Counted from the stretch's first letter, positions 6,683-14,089 are shown. The stretch is DNA of 14,678 nucleotides from an uncultured Collinsella sp. (GCA_934668695.1 CAKUOD010000027.1:1-14678); one strand, 5' to 3'. A program made the numbers and translations. The notes: generated by a model not told the origin, from the letters alone.

Positions 6683-7414
6683 TTAGCGACGGGCGCGGAG
6701 CTTTTCGTAGCCATCGGCGAAGAAGGCGACCGTGGCGGCGTCTGCCTCGTCGGCATCGGCGTCGGTAGCTGGGACCACGCCGTGCTCGTCGCTCACCAGG
6801 AACAGCGCGCCCTTGAGCTGCGCGGGAATATCCACGCGCGTGACCGGCATGTCCTTGGTCTGCGCCAGCTGTTCGATAAGCGTCGCCGTGCCGCACAGGC
6901 ACTCGTCCGCCGGCGCCACAAAGGCCAGCTCGCCGTCGTTGACGGCAGCAAGCAGCTCGGGCGCCACGCCGGTTTCGTCGGCCTCGGAGCGCGCCTCGGC
7001 GGAGCGGGCACGCAGCGCCTTGGCTGACGTATCGGCGAGCGGCTCGTACTCCCCCACCGTCATGGCGGCGTTGCCGTTGATGTCGATCACCAGCATGAGT
7101 ACGCCGTCGCGCGCAGTGTAATCGCCCTCGGCAAGCGACCACTCAACGTGCTGTTTGGCCCAGCTGAGCATGTTATGGGTAAGCGGTTCGCCCTGCACCA
7201 GTCGCTCGGACAGCGCGCGGATGTGACGGTTGAGCATGGGCACCTTTTTGTTGGACATGCGCCAACGGCAGACAAGCGCGGGCTTGTCGAGCGTAAACTT
7301 CTCGACCGCCTCCTGATTGGCGCAAAAGTCCTCGTACGCACGCTGATCCTCGGCATTGCCAAACAGCTCGGCATCATCAATCTGGGGCATGGTCATACCT
7401 TTCGTGTTAGTCAT
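6683..7414 (-). CDS. Unrecognised protein, possibly divergent class-IV aminotransferase-like
   Basis: 243-residue soluble protein with no signal peptide or membrane segment. I do not recognise it firmly. The C-terminal half has the spacing of fold-type IV PLP enzymes: a segment CLCGTATLIEQLAQTKDMPV like the family's L-x-G-x-T-R-x2-x3-LA motif, then ALFLVSDEHGVVPATD like the family's F-L-T-G-T-A-x-x-V-V-P-V-T segment. Lys132 could be the PLP lysine. The N-terminal half (RHIRALSERL) could match the family's H-x2-R-L helix. Key family residues are missing or changed, so the activity is uncertain. The start at 7414 has GAGGA four bases ahead. An alternative ATG at 7390 (MPQIDDAEL) has AAAGG seven bases ahead and better fits a transcript starting from the TATAAG at 7428-7423. 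The gene lies downstream of the purH terminator and upstream of the two-component operon on the same strand. Confidence 0.85.
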   Translation of the reverse strand: MTNTKGMTMPQIDDAELFGNAEDQRAYEDFCANQEAVEKFTLDKPALVCRWRMSNKKVPMLNRHIRALSERLVQGEPLTHNMLSWAKQHVEWSLAEGDYTARDGVLMLVIDINGNAAMTVGEYEPLADTSAKALRARSAEARSEADETGVAPELLAAVNDGELAFVAPADECLCGTATLIEQLAQTKDMPVTRVDIPAQLKGALFLVSDEHGVVPATDADADEADAATVAFFADGYEKLRARR

Positions 7415-7422
7415 TCCGTCCT

Positions 7423-7428
7423 CTTATA
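7423..7428 (-). promoter_or_regulatory. candidate -10 box for the 6683-7414 gene
   Basis: TATAAG on the minus strand, eight bases before the ATG at 7414 and immediately after the purH terminator stem. If used, transcription would begin close to 7416. Translation would then be almost leaderless at 7414 or would use the ATG at 7390 with a short leader. No clear -35 was found. Confidence 0.3.
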
Positions 7429-7430
7429 CC

Positions 7431-7466
7431 AAAAAGACGGCCCTCCAAACGGAGCAGCCGTCTTTT
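7431..7466 (-). terminator. rho-independent terminator downstream of purH
   Basis: Stem AAAAGACGGC (7432-7441) with GCCGTCTTTT (7457-7466), plus inner pairs CTCC/GGAG around loop AAAC. Read on the minus strand it ends in GTCTTTTT, so it terminates leftward transcripts coming from purH. The A/T symmetry of the stem means it could also work on the plus strand. Confidence 0.85.
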
Positions 7467-7506
7467 GCAGAGATTATTTTGACGATATGGCCAGGCGACC
7501 GATCAA

Positions 7507-7536
7507 CTTAATGGGATAGAACAACATCCCATTAAG
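7507..7536. repeat. 11-bp perfect hairpin downstream of purH
   Basis: CTTAATGGGAT (7507-7517) and ATCCCATTAAG (7526-7536) are exact reverse complements with loop AGAACAAC. It lies between the purH terminator and the larger palindrome at 7539-7633. Function unknown. Confidence 0.75.
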
Positions 7537-7538
7537 GG

Positions 7539-7633
7539 TTTTCCAAGTGCCCGAGATTGCCCCGAAAGAGGAGCGCCGCGTACTAAATGTACGCAAGCGA
7601 CGGTTTGAGGGGCAAGGTCGGGTGCTTGGGAAA
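7539..7633. repeat. 95-base imperfect palindrome after the purH stop
   Basis: The centre is GCGTAC (7578-7583) with GTACGC (7589-7594) and loop TAAAT. The outer arms pair imperfectly: TTTTCCAAG-TGCCCGA-GATTGCCCC on the left with GGGGCAAGGTCGGGTGC-TTGGGAAA on the right. It starts three bases after the purH stop codon, so any purH mRNA contains it. It is separate from the terminator at 7431-7466. REP-like element or 3'UTR structure. Confidence 0.65.
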
Positions 7634-7636
7634 GCC

Positions 7637-9244
7637 CTAGTGCCTAAAATGCCTGGCGCCGGTGAAGACCATCGCAATACCATGCTCGTTGCAGGCCTGG
7701 ATGCTCTCGTCGTCGCGCTTGGAACCGCCGGGCTGGATGATGCAGGTCACGCCGTGCGCGGCAAGCACGTCCACGTTGTCGCGGAACGGGAAGAACGCGT
7801 CGCTTGCACAGGCAAAGCCGCCCTTCTCAACGCCCTCGCGCTCGCAGAAGTCCTCGGCACGCTCGCAGGCCAGCAGCGCGGAATCCACGCGGTTGGGCTG
7901 ACCCGGGCCCATACCAATGCCGGCCTTGCCCTTGGAGACCAGGATAGCGTTGGATTTGACGCCCTTGCAGACCTTCCAGGCAAACTCAAGCTCGGCCATC
8001 TCGGCGTCGGTGGGCTTGCGGTCGGTGGGGAACGTAAAGGTCGCGGGGTCCTCGGTTACGTGGTCGACCTCCTGCACCAACATACCGCCGTCGATGGAGC
8101 GCAGCTCCACCTGGGCACCGTGGTCCACGCCGCCGGTAGCTAGCACGCGCAGGTTGGGGCGCTTTGCCATGCGCTCGAGCGCATCATCGGTGTAGCCCGG
8201 GGCGATGATGACCTCGACGAACTGCTTGTTCTGGTCGGCGAAGTGCTCAACCAGCTCATAGGGAACCTCGCGGTTGCAGGCGATGATGCCACCGAAGGCG
8301 CTCTTGGGATCGCAGGCGAAGGCGCGGTCGTAGGCGGACGTGATGTCCTCGGCCACGGCAGAGCCGCAGGGGTTCTGATGCTTGAGAATCACGCAGGCCG
8401 GCTCGTCGAACTCGCGGACCAGGTTCCAAGCGGCATCGGCGTCCAGATAGTTGTTGTAGCTGAGCGGCTTGCCCTGGATTTGCTCGGAGCCCACGAGCGG
8501 GAACTGAGAGCTCGCCGTGTTCTCGCAGCCCTCGGCAAAGCGATAGACCGTGGCCTTCTGCTGCGGGTTCTCGCCATAGCGCAGGTCGTCGACCTTCTCC
8601 AGCGAAATCTCGAGCTTGGCAGAGGTGTCCGCCACGTCGCTTGCCTGGGCGGCAAGCCAACGGGAGATGGCCGTGTCGTAGGCGGCGGTGGTCTGGTAGA
8701 CCTTCACCTGCAGACGACGACGGGTGGAAAGCGTGGTGCAGCCGCCGGTCTCGCGCATCTCGGCCAGGACGGCGTCGTAGTCGGCCGGGTCGGAGATGAC
8801 GGTGACACTTGCGGCGTTCTTGGCGGCAGAGCGCAGCATGGAAGGACCACCGATATCGATGTGCTCGATGGCGTCCGCGAAGGTGACCTCGGGGTTGGCG
8901 ACGGTCTTCTCGAACTCGTACAGGTTGACGACGACCAGGTCGATCAGCTTAATGCCGTGCTGAGCGGCCTCCTGCATGTGCTGCTCGGAATCGCGGCGGG
9001 CCAGCAGCGCACCGTGAACCTTGGGGTGCAGGGTCTTAACGCGGCCGTCCATCATCTCGGGATAGCCCGTGAACTCCTCGATGGGGGTTACGGGAACGCC
9101 CGCGTCCTCGATGGCACGGGCCGTACCGCCCGTAGAGATGATCTCGACGCCAAAGTCATCGACCAGCGTCCGTGCGAAATCGACGACACCCGTTTTATCG
9201 GTAACCGAGATCAACGCGCGTGCGATCTTCACATCAGATCCCAT
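7637..9244 (-). CDS. purH: Bifunctional AICAR formyltransferase / IMP cyclohydrolase PurH
   Basis: Catalyses the last two steps of de novo purine synthesis: formylation of AICAR with 10-formyl-tetrahydrofolate, then ring closure to IMP. Cytoplasmic. 535 residues, close to the usual 510-530. The N-terminal MGS-like cyclohydrolase domain (about 1-200) contains [24 protein letters not shown] (70-85) and [12 protein letters not shown]. The C-terminal transformylase domain has [10 protein letters not shown] with catalytic Lys288-His289, [27 protein letters not shown] and the terminal [11 protein letters not shown] ... [14 protein letters not shown] lies five bases before the ATG. No other pur gene adjoins it; the neighbours are divergent or follow a terminator, so it is probably transcribed alone. 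Confidence 0.98.
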   Translation of the reverse strand: MGSDVKIARALISVTDKTGVVDFARTLVDDFGVEIISTGGTARAIEDAGVPVTPIEEFTGYPEMMDGRVKTLHPKVHGALLARRDSEQHMQEAAQHGIKLIDLVVVNLYEFEKTVANPEVTFADAIEHIDIGGPSMLRSAAKNAASVTVISDPADYDAVLAEMRETGGCTTLSTRRRLQVKVYQTTAAYDTAISRWLAAQASDVADTSAKLEISLEKVDDLRYGENPQQKATVYRFAEGCENTASSQFPLVGSEQIQGKPLSYNNYLDADAAWNLVREFDEPACVILKHQNPCGSAVAEDITSAYDRAFACDPKSAFGGIIACNREVPYELVEHFADQNKQFVEVIIAPGYTDDALERMAKRPNLRVLATGGVDHGAQVELRSIDGGMLVQEVDHVTEDPATFTFPTDRKPTDAEMAELEFAWKVCKGVKSNAILVSKGKAGIGMGPGQPNRVDSALLACERAEDFCEREGVEKGGFACASDAFFPFRDNVDVLAAHGVTCIIQPGGSKRDDESIQACNEHGIAMVFTGARHFRH

Positions 9245-9323
9245 GCAGTCCTCCTGTCTGGTACGCCGCCGTGCTCTGTGAGTCGGTGATACGTCGATCT
9301 GCAGCGCTCGCGCAGCGGCATTG

Positions 9324-9351
9324 AAAATACTGATTCAATGTAGCGCATCAA
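9324..9351 (-). promoter_or_regulatory. candidate purH promoter
   Basis: On the minus strand TTGATG (9351-9346) and TATTTT (9329-9324) are separated by 16 bases, about 80 bases upstream of the purH ATG. Reasonable sigma-70-type match. No PurR-box or purine riboswitch was recognised in the leader. Confidence 0.35.
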
Positions 9352-9521
9352 GCGCATCGATGCACCCCGCAACGGGCGCATGTGCAGAAAAAGTTTGCGA
9401 GCAGAGGGGATGGGCACGGCACTGGGCACGGTGAGTTCATGGAACACAGGGGCACCATAATTAGATGCCAATGGCGTGGTAGAACTGTGCTCGATATGCA
9501 TCCGCAAAAGAAAGAGGCACC

Positions 9522-10163
9522 ATGGTCTCGCGGGTTCTCTACCGACCGTTTGATACCGAAGACTTCGACGCCATCGCGCTGATTCTGCAGCAGCTTTGGC
9601 ATAACAATTCGGATAACGATGAGTACAACCGCCTTGAGGCCGCGTGCGACCTCGCCTACTGCCTTTCGTCCTCGACGTTTTCGCAGGTTGCGGTGATTGA
9701 CGGCGAGGCGCGTGGCATTGCGCTCGCGCGCGCGGGACAGAGTTCCGGCGCCACCGTCAAGGAACATTGGATGGACACCGAACGCGCTCTGCTATCGCAA
9801 ATGCGCGAGCTGGAGCCCGATGCCTGCGCCGAGTATCTCTCGTTTGTGCGCGCAACCATCCGAACCAACAACCGCCTGCTCGAGAGCAGCCCGTTGCCCC
9901 ACGACAACGAGGTCACGCTGCTTGCCGTGGATCGCGACGTCCATGGCCTGGGTGTAGGCTCAGTGTTGCTCGATGCCGCGGTCTCGTACCTGTCCTCGCG
10001 CGGGGCGACAAGGGCGCACCTGTACACCGACTCCAACTGCTCGTGGAAGTTCTACGAGCTGCACGGCTTTAAGCGCACGGCCACGCACCGCGCCAACCGC
10101 GAAGAGCGCCGTCACGACATGCCGCGTGAAAGCTTTCTCTACGAACTCGACCTAACAGCCTAG
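9522..10163 (+). CDS. GNAT-family N-acetyltransferase
   Basis: 213-residue protein of the GCN5-related acetyltransferase superfamily, which transfers acetyl from acetyl-CoA to an amine. The acetyl-CoA loop (motif A) is seen as LLAVDRDVHGLGVGSVLLDAAV (residues 133-154, with the H-G-L-G-V-G phosphate-binding turn). Motif B follows as SWKFYELHGFKR (174-185), the usual position of the catalytic-region Tyr. The N-terminal 120 residues, including a long helical segment (80-120), are longer than in minimal GNATs. The substrate cannot be predicted. AAAGAGG lies four bases before the ATG. It is divergent from purH and followed by a repeat-rich gap; no terminator was identified after it. Confidence 0.9.
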   Translation: MVSRVLYRPFDTEDFDAIALILQQLWHNNSDNDEYNRLEAACDLAYCLSSSTFSQVAVIDGEARGIALARAGQSSGATVKEHWMDTERALLSQMRELEPDACAEYLSFVRATIRTNNRLLESSPLPHDNEVTLLAVDRDVHGLGVGSVLLDAAVSYLSSRGATRAHLYTDSNCSWKFYELHGFKRTATHRANREERRHDMPRESFLYELDLTA

Positions 10164-10178
10164 CCCAAGCAGCCACAC

Positions 10179-10259
10179 CTAGTCATTTAAGTCTGTCCCC
10201 AATGACTGATCCCCAACAACTAGTCATTTAAGTCTGTCCCCAATGAGTGTCCCCAATGA
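10179..10259. repeat. REP-like direct repeats after the acetyltransferase gene
   Basis: Two exact 27-bp copies (10179-10205 and 10220-10246, core AGTCATTTAAGTCTGTCCCC) are followed by a truncated third copy of the TGTCCCCAATGA end at 10248-10259. The reverse complement GGGGACAGACTTAAATGACT resembles REP sequences that accompany Y1-type (RAYT/TnpA-REP) transposases. That association is from memory, and no transposase gene is present here. Confidence 0.75.
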
Positions 10260-10285
10260 GTAGCCTTGGTGGTCTGCAAATAGCT

Positions 10286-10515
10286 GTGGTCAAAAAACAT
10301 CAAATATGAGTACTGTTACCTTTTTAGTAGCAGCGATTCGGGGCATTTTTGATGCTTATAGGCATGACGACCAGCTGCACGAGCTGACGTAGCTCCTCAA
10401 ATGTTCAATAAAATGGGCCCCTAACGAGAAGTGCTCTCATTAGGAACCCATTATTATGTGCAAACATATGTGACCAACGCAGCAACAGTACTCATATTTG
10501 GCATTTTTTGTCCAC
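10286..10515. mobile_element. MITE-like element with 32-bp terminal inverted repeats
   Basis: Arms at 10286-10317 and 10484-10515 match as reverse complements at 28 of 32 positions; the inner 17 bp (CAAATATGAGTACTGTT) are perfect. The 230-bp unit is AT-richer than its surroundings and has no credible ORF. It encloses a second hairpin at 10412-10452 (AATGGG, CCTAA and GAGA blocks pairing with TCTC, TTAGG, CCCATT). This is the architecture of a non-autonomous transposable element. No clear target-site duplication was found. A structured RNA is the alternative. Confidence 0.65.
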
Positions 10516-10628
10516 TGCCCCTTGCGCGAAGGTCCGCAGCGGAAAGTTTGGCCCGTTTCGATGCACAAAAATGGGATGAATCTTCCCTGGCAACCGCCCA
10601 GAAAGATCCACCCCAAAGCAAGCGCTCG
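10516..10628. other. remaining gap before the DUF2207 stop codon
   Basis: Of the gene-free stretch 10164-10628, this part follows the MITE-like element and contains no convincing gene, repeat or T-tailed terminator. It holds the 3' flank of the DUF2207 gene. Confidence 0.5.
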
Positions 10629-12575
10629 CTAGAACGTTCCACCGCCGCCTCCGCCGACGCCGCCACCGCCGCCACCGGAAAAGCCGCCGCCGCTGCCGCC
10701 GCTCGAGCTATCGGAACTCGAAGCCAGCTCGCGGATGGTCTCGTGATACACATCGTTGAACGAATCGAGCGGAGACTCGTTGCCGTAGTGATGGTAATAC
10801 CACCAGTAGCAGGGGTAGTTGTCGTAGAAATCGTCACTGTTGCGCAGATCCGCAGGCACGGCTTCGGCCAGCTGTCGCAGCACTTCTTTCGAAACGCCCA
10901 GGGCAACGCCCATCACCAGCAGCTTGTTCCACAAGATCAGGTCGCTGGGAACGGCCTCCTTCAGACGCGTAAAGTCCTCGAGCCAATGCTTGAGCGCCTT
11001 GCAGCGAGCCGCCACCTCGGCGCCCTCCGGCGTGTAGCGACGGAAGGTGCAGCTCAGGACAAAGCCCACGATCGTGACGGGGATCGAGATCATAGCGGCG
11101 CCGACATTGGCATCCGCAAAGTCGGTATAGATCAGAGAGCCCAGAATGCCAAAGACGATGATGATGCCGAGAACCAAGCCGGCAACCAGGGCGATGGTGC
11201 CGTCCGAGGCGATTAGCTCGCGCGCCTCCAGCTTGCCCTTAACCGTGCTCTGATAGTCCTCGAGCTTGTCACCAACAGATGCAGTACGCTCGCTGGCATA
11301 CTCCTCCAGCTCGCTAAACGTGCGCGAACGGACGCCGTCTTTATCGGGCTTAACGCCAGCGAAGAAGACCTTGAGCACGTCGCGGTCGATGCCGTCCTTC
11401 TTGGCAGCCTTCCAGGCCTCGTCGGTCACTGTGATGCGATACGTCTGCTCCTCTTTTTCGCGACGGAGCAGACCCTTCTTCTTGGTCTCGGTCGCTTCTT
11501 CCAGCTTGATCACACGGTCGTCGGTGAGCTTCATAAGCGTGGCGATATATGCCTGATCGGGCACGTCGTTCCAGCTCATGAGAGCTGCAAGCACCGCGGG
11601 ATGGTCGGCCGAGGGCACATCGCGGAAGTACTCGTCCTGGAAGAGCGGCTTGGGCTTGGGCCTGCGCAGCTTAAGCATCACGATCACACCGGTATAGGCA
11701 ACCGCCACGACAACACACACCACGGCAATCGCGCCGGCAACCGCACGCGCGTGCTCACGGCGAGCGTTGGCCTCGTCGGCCCATTCCTTCTCTTCGCTCA
11801 GAATCGTCGACATGCGCTTTTCGCCCGAGACGGCAAGCTGCGGCACCCAGTCGCTGGGGAAGGCGATGCGTGCCTCGGCGAATTCGCCCTCATGCACGCA
11901 GGGAATGGTATAGGTGACCATGGGCTCGTCCGCATCGAGCGACACGTCGCCCGTCAGCGGGCCGTGGCCCCATGCGCGGAAGTTATCGCCCTTGACGGCA
12001 GCCGTCCCGGCAGCGGCATTTGCAAAGTAGACTTCCATCTCGACGTCATCGGAGTCCGCCGACCAGCCGTCGCCGACGAATTTCCAGTAGAGCTCGGCGG
12101 TATCGGCCCAGTTCATAACCGCACCGGTCATGGAATAACTCACGTAGTAGATTGCGCTGTCGCCGCTCTCGTGAGGGCTGAACACCTTAATCTTTACGCC
12201 GTCGTCGGACTGTTCCACCGTGTAAACGCCGTCGTCGCCCTTGTTTGCGCTGTCGACCTTGTTAAACGCAGTGTCGTCTTCCTCGACGCTCAGCACATTG
12301 ACGACCACCGAGCCGCCTTGCTGGTTAGAGCCTGTATTGATATCCCAATACACGCCGTTGATGTCATCGTCGAAATCGAACTGGCGCCCCTCGACAACGG
12401 TCAGCGATCCATCGGCCTCAACCGTGGCGCCGATGTAGGTTTGGCTCATGGAGTAGCCGTCGGCGTGCGCGACGGCAGGCAGCAGCAACAACGCAAGCGC
12501 GACGAGTACGCAGACGGAAGCGAACCGCGCAAACAGGCGGCGCTGCCGACAGGGCTGGGCAACGGGGGCGTTCAT
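10629..12575 (-). CDS. DUF2207 domain-containing membrane protein
   Basis: 648-residue exported membrane protein of unknown function. A basic N-terminus (CRQRRLFARF) and hydrophobic core end at a likely signal-peptidase site AHA|DG (about residue 38). An extracytoplasmic beta-rich domain (about 39-275) follows, typical of DUF2207. Then come a transmembrane helix (278-302), a cytoplasmic region with charged, partly coiled segments (303-455), two more helices (460-483 and 491-509), and a cytoplasmic end with YPCYWWYYHHYG. The C-terminal tail (620-648) is nearly all Ser and Gly, ending GGGGGGTF, a hallmark of these proteins. I chose the ATG at 12575 (MNAPVAQ) because AAAGGA precedes it; an ATG 36 bases upstream lacks a good ribosome site. 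Single-gene unit, convergent with the acetyltransferase gene. Confidence 0.92.
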   Translation of the reverse strand: MNAPVAQPCRQRRLFARFASVCVLVALALLLLPAVAHADGYSMSQTYIGATVEADGSLTVVEGRQFDFDDDINGVYWDINTGSNQQGGSVVVNVLSVEEDDTAFNKVDSANKGDDGVYTVEQSDDGVKIKVFSPHESGDSAIYYVSYSMTGAVMNWADTAELYWKFVGDGWSADSDDVEMEVYFANAAAGTAAVKGDNFRAWGHGPLTGDVSLDADEPMVTYTIPCVHEGEFAEARIAFPSDWVPQLAVSGEKRMSTILSEEKEWADEANARREHARAVAGAIAVVCVVVAVAYTGVIVMLKLRRPKPKPLFQDEYFRDVPSADHPAVLAALMSWNDVPDQAYIATLMKLTDDRVIKLEEATETKKKGLLRREKEEQTYRITVTDEAWKAAKKDGIDRDVLKVFFAGVKPDKDGVRSRTFSELEEYASERTASVGDKLEDYQSTVKGKLEARELIASDGTIALVAGLVLGIIIVFGILGSLIYTDFADANVGAAMISIPVTIVGFVLSCTFRRYTPEGAEVAARCKALKHWLEDFTRLKEAVPSDLILWNKLLVMGVALGVSKEVLRQLAEAVPADLRNSDDFYDNYPCYWWYYHHYGNESPLDSFNDVYHETIRELASSSDSSSGGSGGGFSGGGGGGVGGGGGGTF

Positions 12576-12688
12576 AGGCACATCCTTTGTCTGTGGTACC
12601 AGTAGCGTCATTGTCCCACGTTTGCGGGTTCATGTGACGAACATCTAGGTCAGCGGAGCGTCAAAACGGGACGAAAGTCACGCCCGCC

Positions 12689-12738
12689 GCCGGCACCTGG
12701 GGACGTTCCTTATCTGCCGGCAATCTGGGACACTCCTT
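12689..12738. repeat. REP-like GGGAC repeat with flanking palindrome
   Basis: GCCGGCA (12689-12695) and TGCCGGC (12715-12721) form an inverted repeat. Two related direct motifs, CTGGGGACGTTCCTT (12697-12711) and CTGGGACACTCCTT (12725-12738), are interleaved with it. Another member of the GGGAC-containing intergenic repeats in this window. Confidence 0.6.
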
Positions 12739-12764
12739 GGCATAGCCCGCTCCGGCAATAGATA
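12737..12764 (+). promoter_or_regulatory. candidate promoter for a small RNA
   Basis: TTGGCA (12737-12742), a 16-base spacer, then TAGATA (12759-12764), pointing right into a non-coding but structured stretch that ends in a terminator-like stem. The first hexamer overlaps the REP-like repeat. Confidence 0.35.
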
Positions 12765-12770
12765 CCACTT

Positions 12771-12950
12771 CATAGCTCCATCACAGGTGTAGCGGCTTTG
12801 TGTGGGCGCGGCGTGAGCCGATTAAGCCGACGAGCGAGGGGCATAAAGCAGTTGAGCGAAAACGGTTTGCCCCTTTGCCGTCCGCTCGAGGATCATGTCC
12901 CCCTTTTCCGCGGAAACCCCGGCAGTTGCGAAGAGCTGCCGGGGTTTCTG
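12771..12950 (+). ncRNA. candidate structured small RNA between DUF2207 and gluQ
   Basis: About 180 bases with no supported gene on either strand. Internal pairing includes CGGC-GTGA-GCCG (12809-12820, GNRA-type loop), CGAGCG (12831-12836) with CGCTCG (12883-12888), and AGGGGCA (12837-12843) with TGCCCCT (12868-12874). The last stem (12914-12947) has terminator form. It matches no RNA family I know (not tRNA, tmRNA, 4.5S or T-box by motif check). A promoter-like pair lies just upstream. Confidence 0.4.
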
Positions 12951-12955
12951 TCGTT
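12914..12955 (+). terminator. terminator-like stem upstream of gluQ
   Basis: A 12-bp perfect stem AAACCCCGGCAG (12914-12925) with CTGCCGGGGTTT (12936-12947), followed on the plus strand by CTGTCGTTT, a modest U-rich tail. No annotated plus-strand gene lies upstream since the acetyltransferase at 10163, so it implies an unannotated transcript. Confidence 0.65.
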
Positions 12956-13071
12956 TGAGGGCTAGATTGATTGACGACGATTAAGGTGTCGAGCCGGTGG
13001 TCCGGCACGCGCAACGCGCGGCCTCGGCAACTTGCAGGCCACGGCGGCGTCTCCCCCACCGCGCCCCGCGC

Positions 13072-13077
13072 TATACT
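13072..13077 (+). promoter_or_regulatory. leaderless-type -10 box of gluQ
   Basis: TATACT sits seven bases before the gluQ ATG at 13085, and no Shine-Dalgarno sequence precedes the ATG. This spacing puts the transcription start at or next to the A of ATG, the pattern of leaderless mRNAs common in Actinobacteria. No clear -35 was seen. Confidence 0.55.
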
Positions 13078-13084
13078 CGTCCGC

Positions 13085-14089
13085 ATGGACATCAACGCAC
13101 GCAACATAGCAACAACCGCCGCCGACGCGCCAACGACGCCGGCCGCTCCCGCGCCCGTCGTGGGGCGCTTCGCCCCGTCGCCCTCGGGCCGTATGCACCT
13201 GGGCAACGTGTTCAGCTGCCTGTGCGCATGGCTTTCGGCCCGCAGCCAGGGCGGCAGCATCGTGTTACGCATTGAGGATCTGGACGATCGCTGCAAGCGC
13301 CCGGAACTTGCCACTCAATTGATTGACGACCTGGCCTGGCTGGGGCTGGAGTGGGACGAAGGCCCCTACTACCAGCACGACCGCCTGGACTTGTACGAGG
13401 ACGCCCTGCGCCAGTTGCAATACGCCGGCCTCACCTATCCCTGCTTTTGCACACGCGCCGAGCTCCACGCCGCGAGTGCACCGCACGCGAGCGACGGCAC
13501 GCCCATCTACCGTGGCGCCTGCCGAAGTCTTTCGGCCGAGGAGGTGGCCCGCCGCAGCGCCCTGCGCGCCCCGGCCACACGTCTGTGCGTGCCCACCGTC
13601 GACGACCTCGCAGACGACGTGATCGAATTTGTGGACCGCACGTACGGGGCCCAATGCGAAGCACTCGCCACCGAGTGCGGCGACTTTTTGGTCCGCCGCA
13701 GCGACGGCGTGTTTGCCTATCAGCTAGCCGTGGTGGTCGACGACGACGCCATGGGCGTCACCGAGGTCGTGCGCGGATGCGACCTGCTGGGGTCCACGCC
13801 GCGCCAGATCTATCTGCAGCACCTGTTGGGACTGCCCACGCCGCACTACGCACATATTCCGCTGCTCATGGCACCGGACGGCCGCCGCCTTTCCAAACGA
13901 GACCGCGATCTGGACCTGGGCGAACTCCGCGCCCGCTTTGGCACGCCCGAAGCGCTGCTGGGCTGGCTCGCCGGACAAACAGGCATCGCGCCGGGCACCA
14001 CGCCGCGCTCTGCCGAGCAGCTGGTCGAGCATTTTAGCTGGGATGTTATCCGCAAGCACAGGGAGAACATCACCGTAACGGCTGAGTAA
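13085..14089 (+). CDS. gluQ: Glutamyl-Q tRNA(Asp) synthetase GluQ
   Basis: 334-residue class I aminoacyl-tRNA-synthetase-like enzyme that attaches glutamate to the queuosine in the anticodon of tRNA-Asp. It lacks the anticodon-binding domain of GltX, as its length shows. Visible motifs are GRFAPSPSGRMHLGN (27-41, HIGH-equivalent MHLG), IEDLDDRCKR (63-72), a zinc site Cys120-x-Cys122 ... Tyr142-x3-Cys146, RGCDLLGSTPRQIYLQ (230-245), and RRLSKRDRDL (267-276, KMSKS-equivalent). An Ala/Pro-rich leader of about 25 residues precedes the core. The ATG at 13085 is chosen because the TATACT box lies seven bases upstream; the frame remains open to 12971 but without family similarity. GluQ versus a truncated GltX is decided by length and the zinc motif. 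It converges with the next gene, only 15 bases apart. Confidence 0.93.
   Translation: MDINARNIATTAADAPTTPAAPAPVVGRFAPSPSGRMHLGNVFSCLCAWLSARSQGGSIVLRIEDLDDRCKRPELATQLIDDLAWLGLEWDEGPYYQHDRLDLYEDALRQLQYAGLTYPCFCTRAELHAASAPHASDGTPIYRGACRSLSAEEVARRSALRAPATRLCVPTVDDLADDVIEFVDRTYGAQCEALATECGDFLVRRSDGVFAYQLAVVVDDDAMGVTEVVRGCDLLGSTPRQIYLQHLLGLPTPHYAHIPLLMAPDGRRLSKRDRDLDLGELRARFGTPEALLGWLAGQTGIAPGTTPRSAEQLVEHFSWDVIRKHRENITVTAE

Noticed and set aside
6504..7142. In-frame upstream extension of the response regulator
   Set aside because: The extension runs through palindromes and the neighbouring gene in another frame; the receiver domain starts right at the ATG at 6503.
8243..9289. 348-codon plus-strand open frame opposite purH
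   Set aside because: Antisense to a fully conserved enzyme; no recognisable domain.
10179..10259. CRISPR array
   Set aside because: Only two full repeats with a 14-base gap, no regular spacers and no cas genes.
11601..12605. 334-codon plus-strand open frame opposite the DUF2207 gene
   Set aside because: Antisense shadow; the minus strand has signal peptide, membrane segments and family tail.
12628..12642. GTTC-N7-GAAC motif upstream of the DUF2207 gene, like the motif in the twin hairpins
   Set aside because: Spacing differs (7 versus 8) and the arms are only 4 bp, so chance is a sufficient explanation.
12760..12910. tRNA, 4.5S RNA, tmRNA or T-box in the pre-gluQ gap
   Set aside because: No T-arm GGTTCGA-type sequence, no T-box sequence and no 4.5S apical motif were found.
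12781..13314. 177-codon minus-strand open frame overlapping the gluQ start
   Set aside because: Overlaps the gluQ N-terminus, the terminator stem and the structured region; no ribosome site or known domain.
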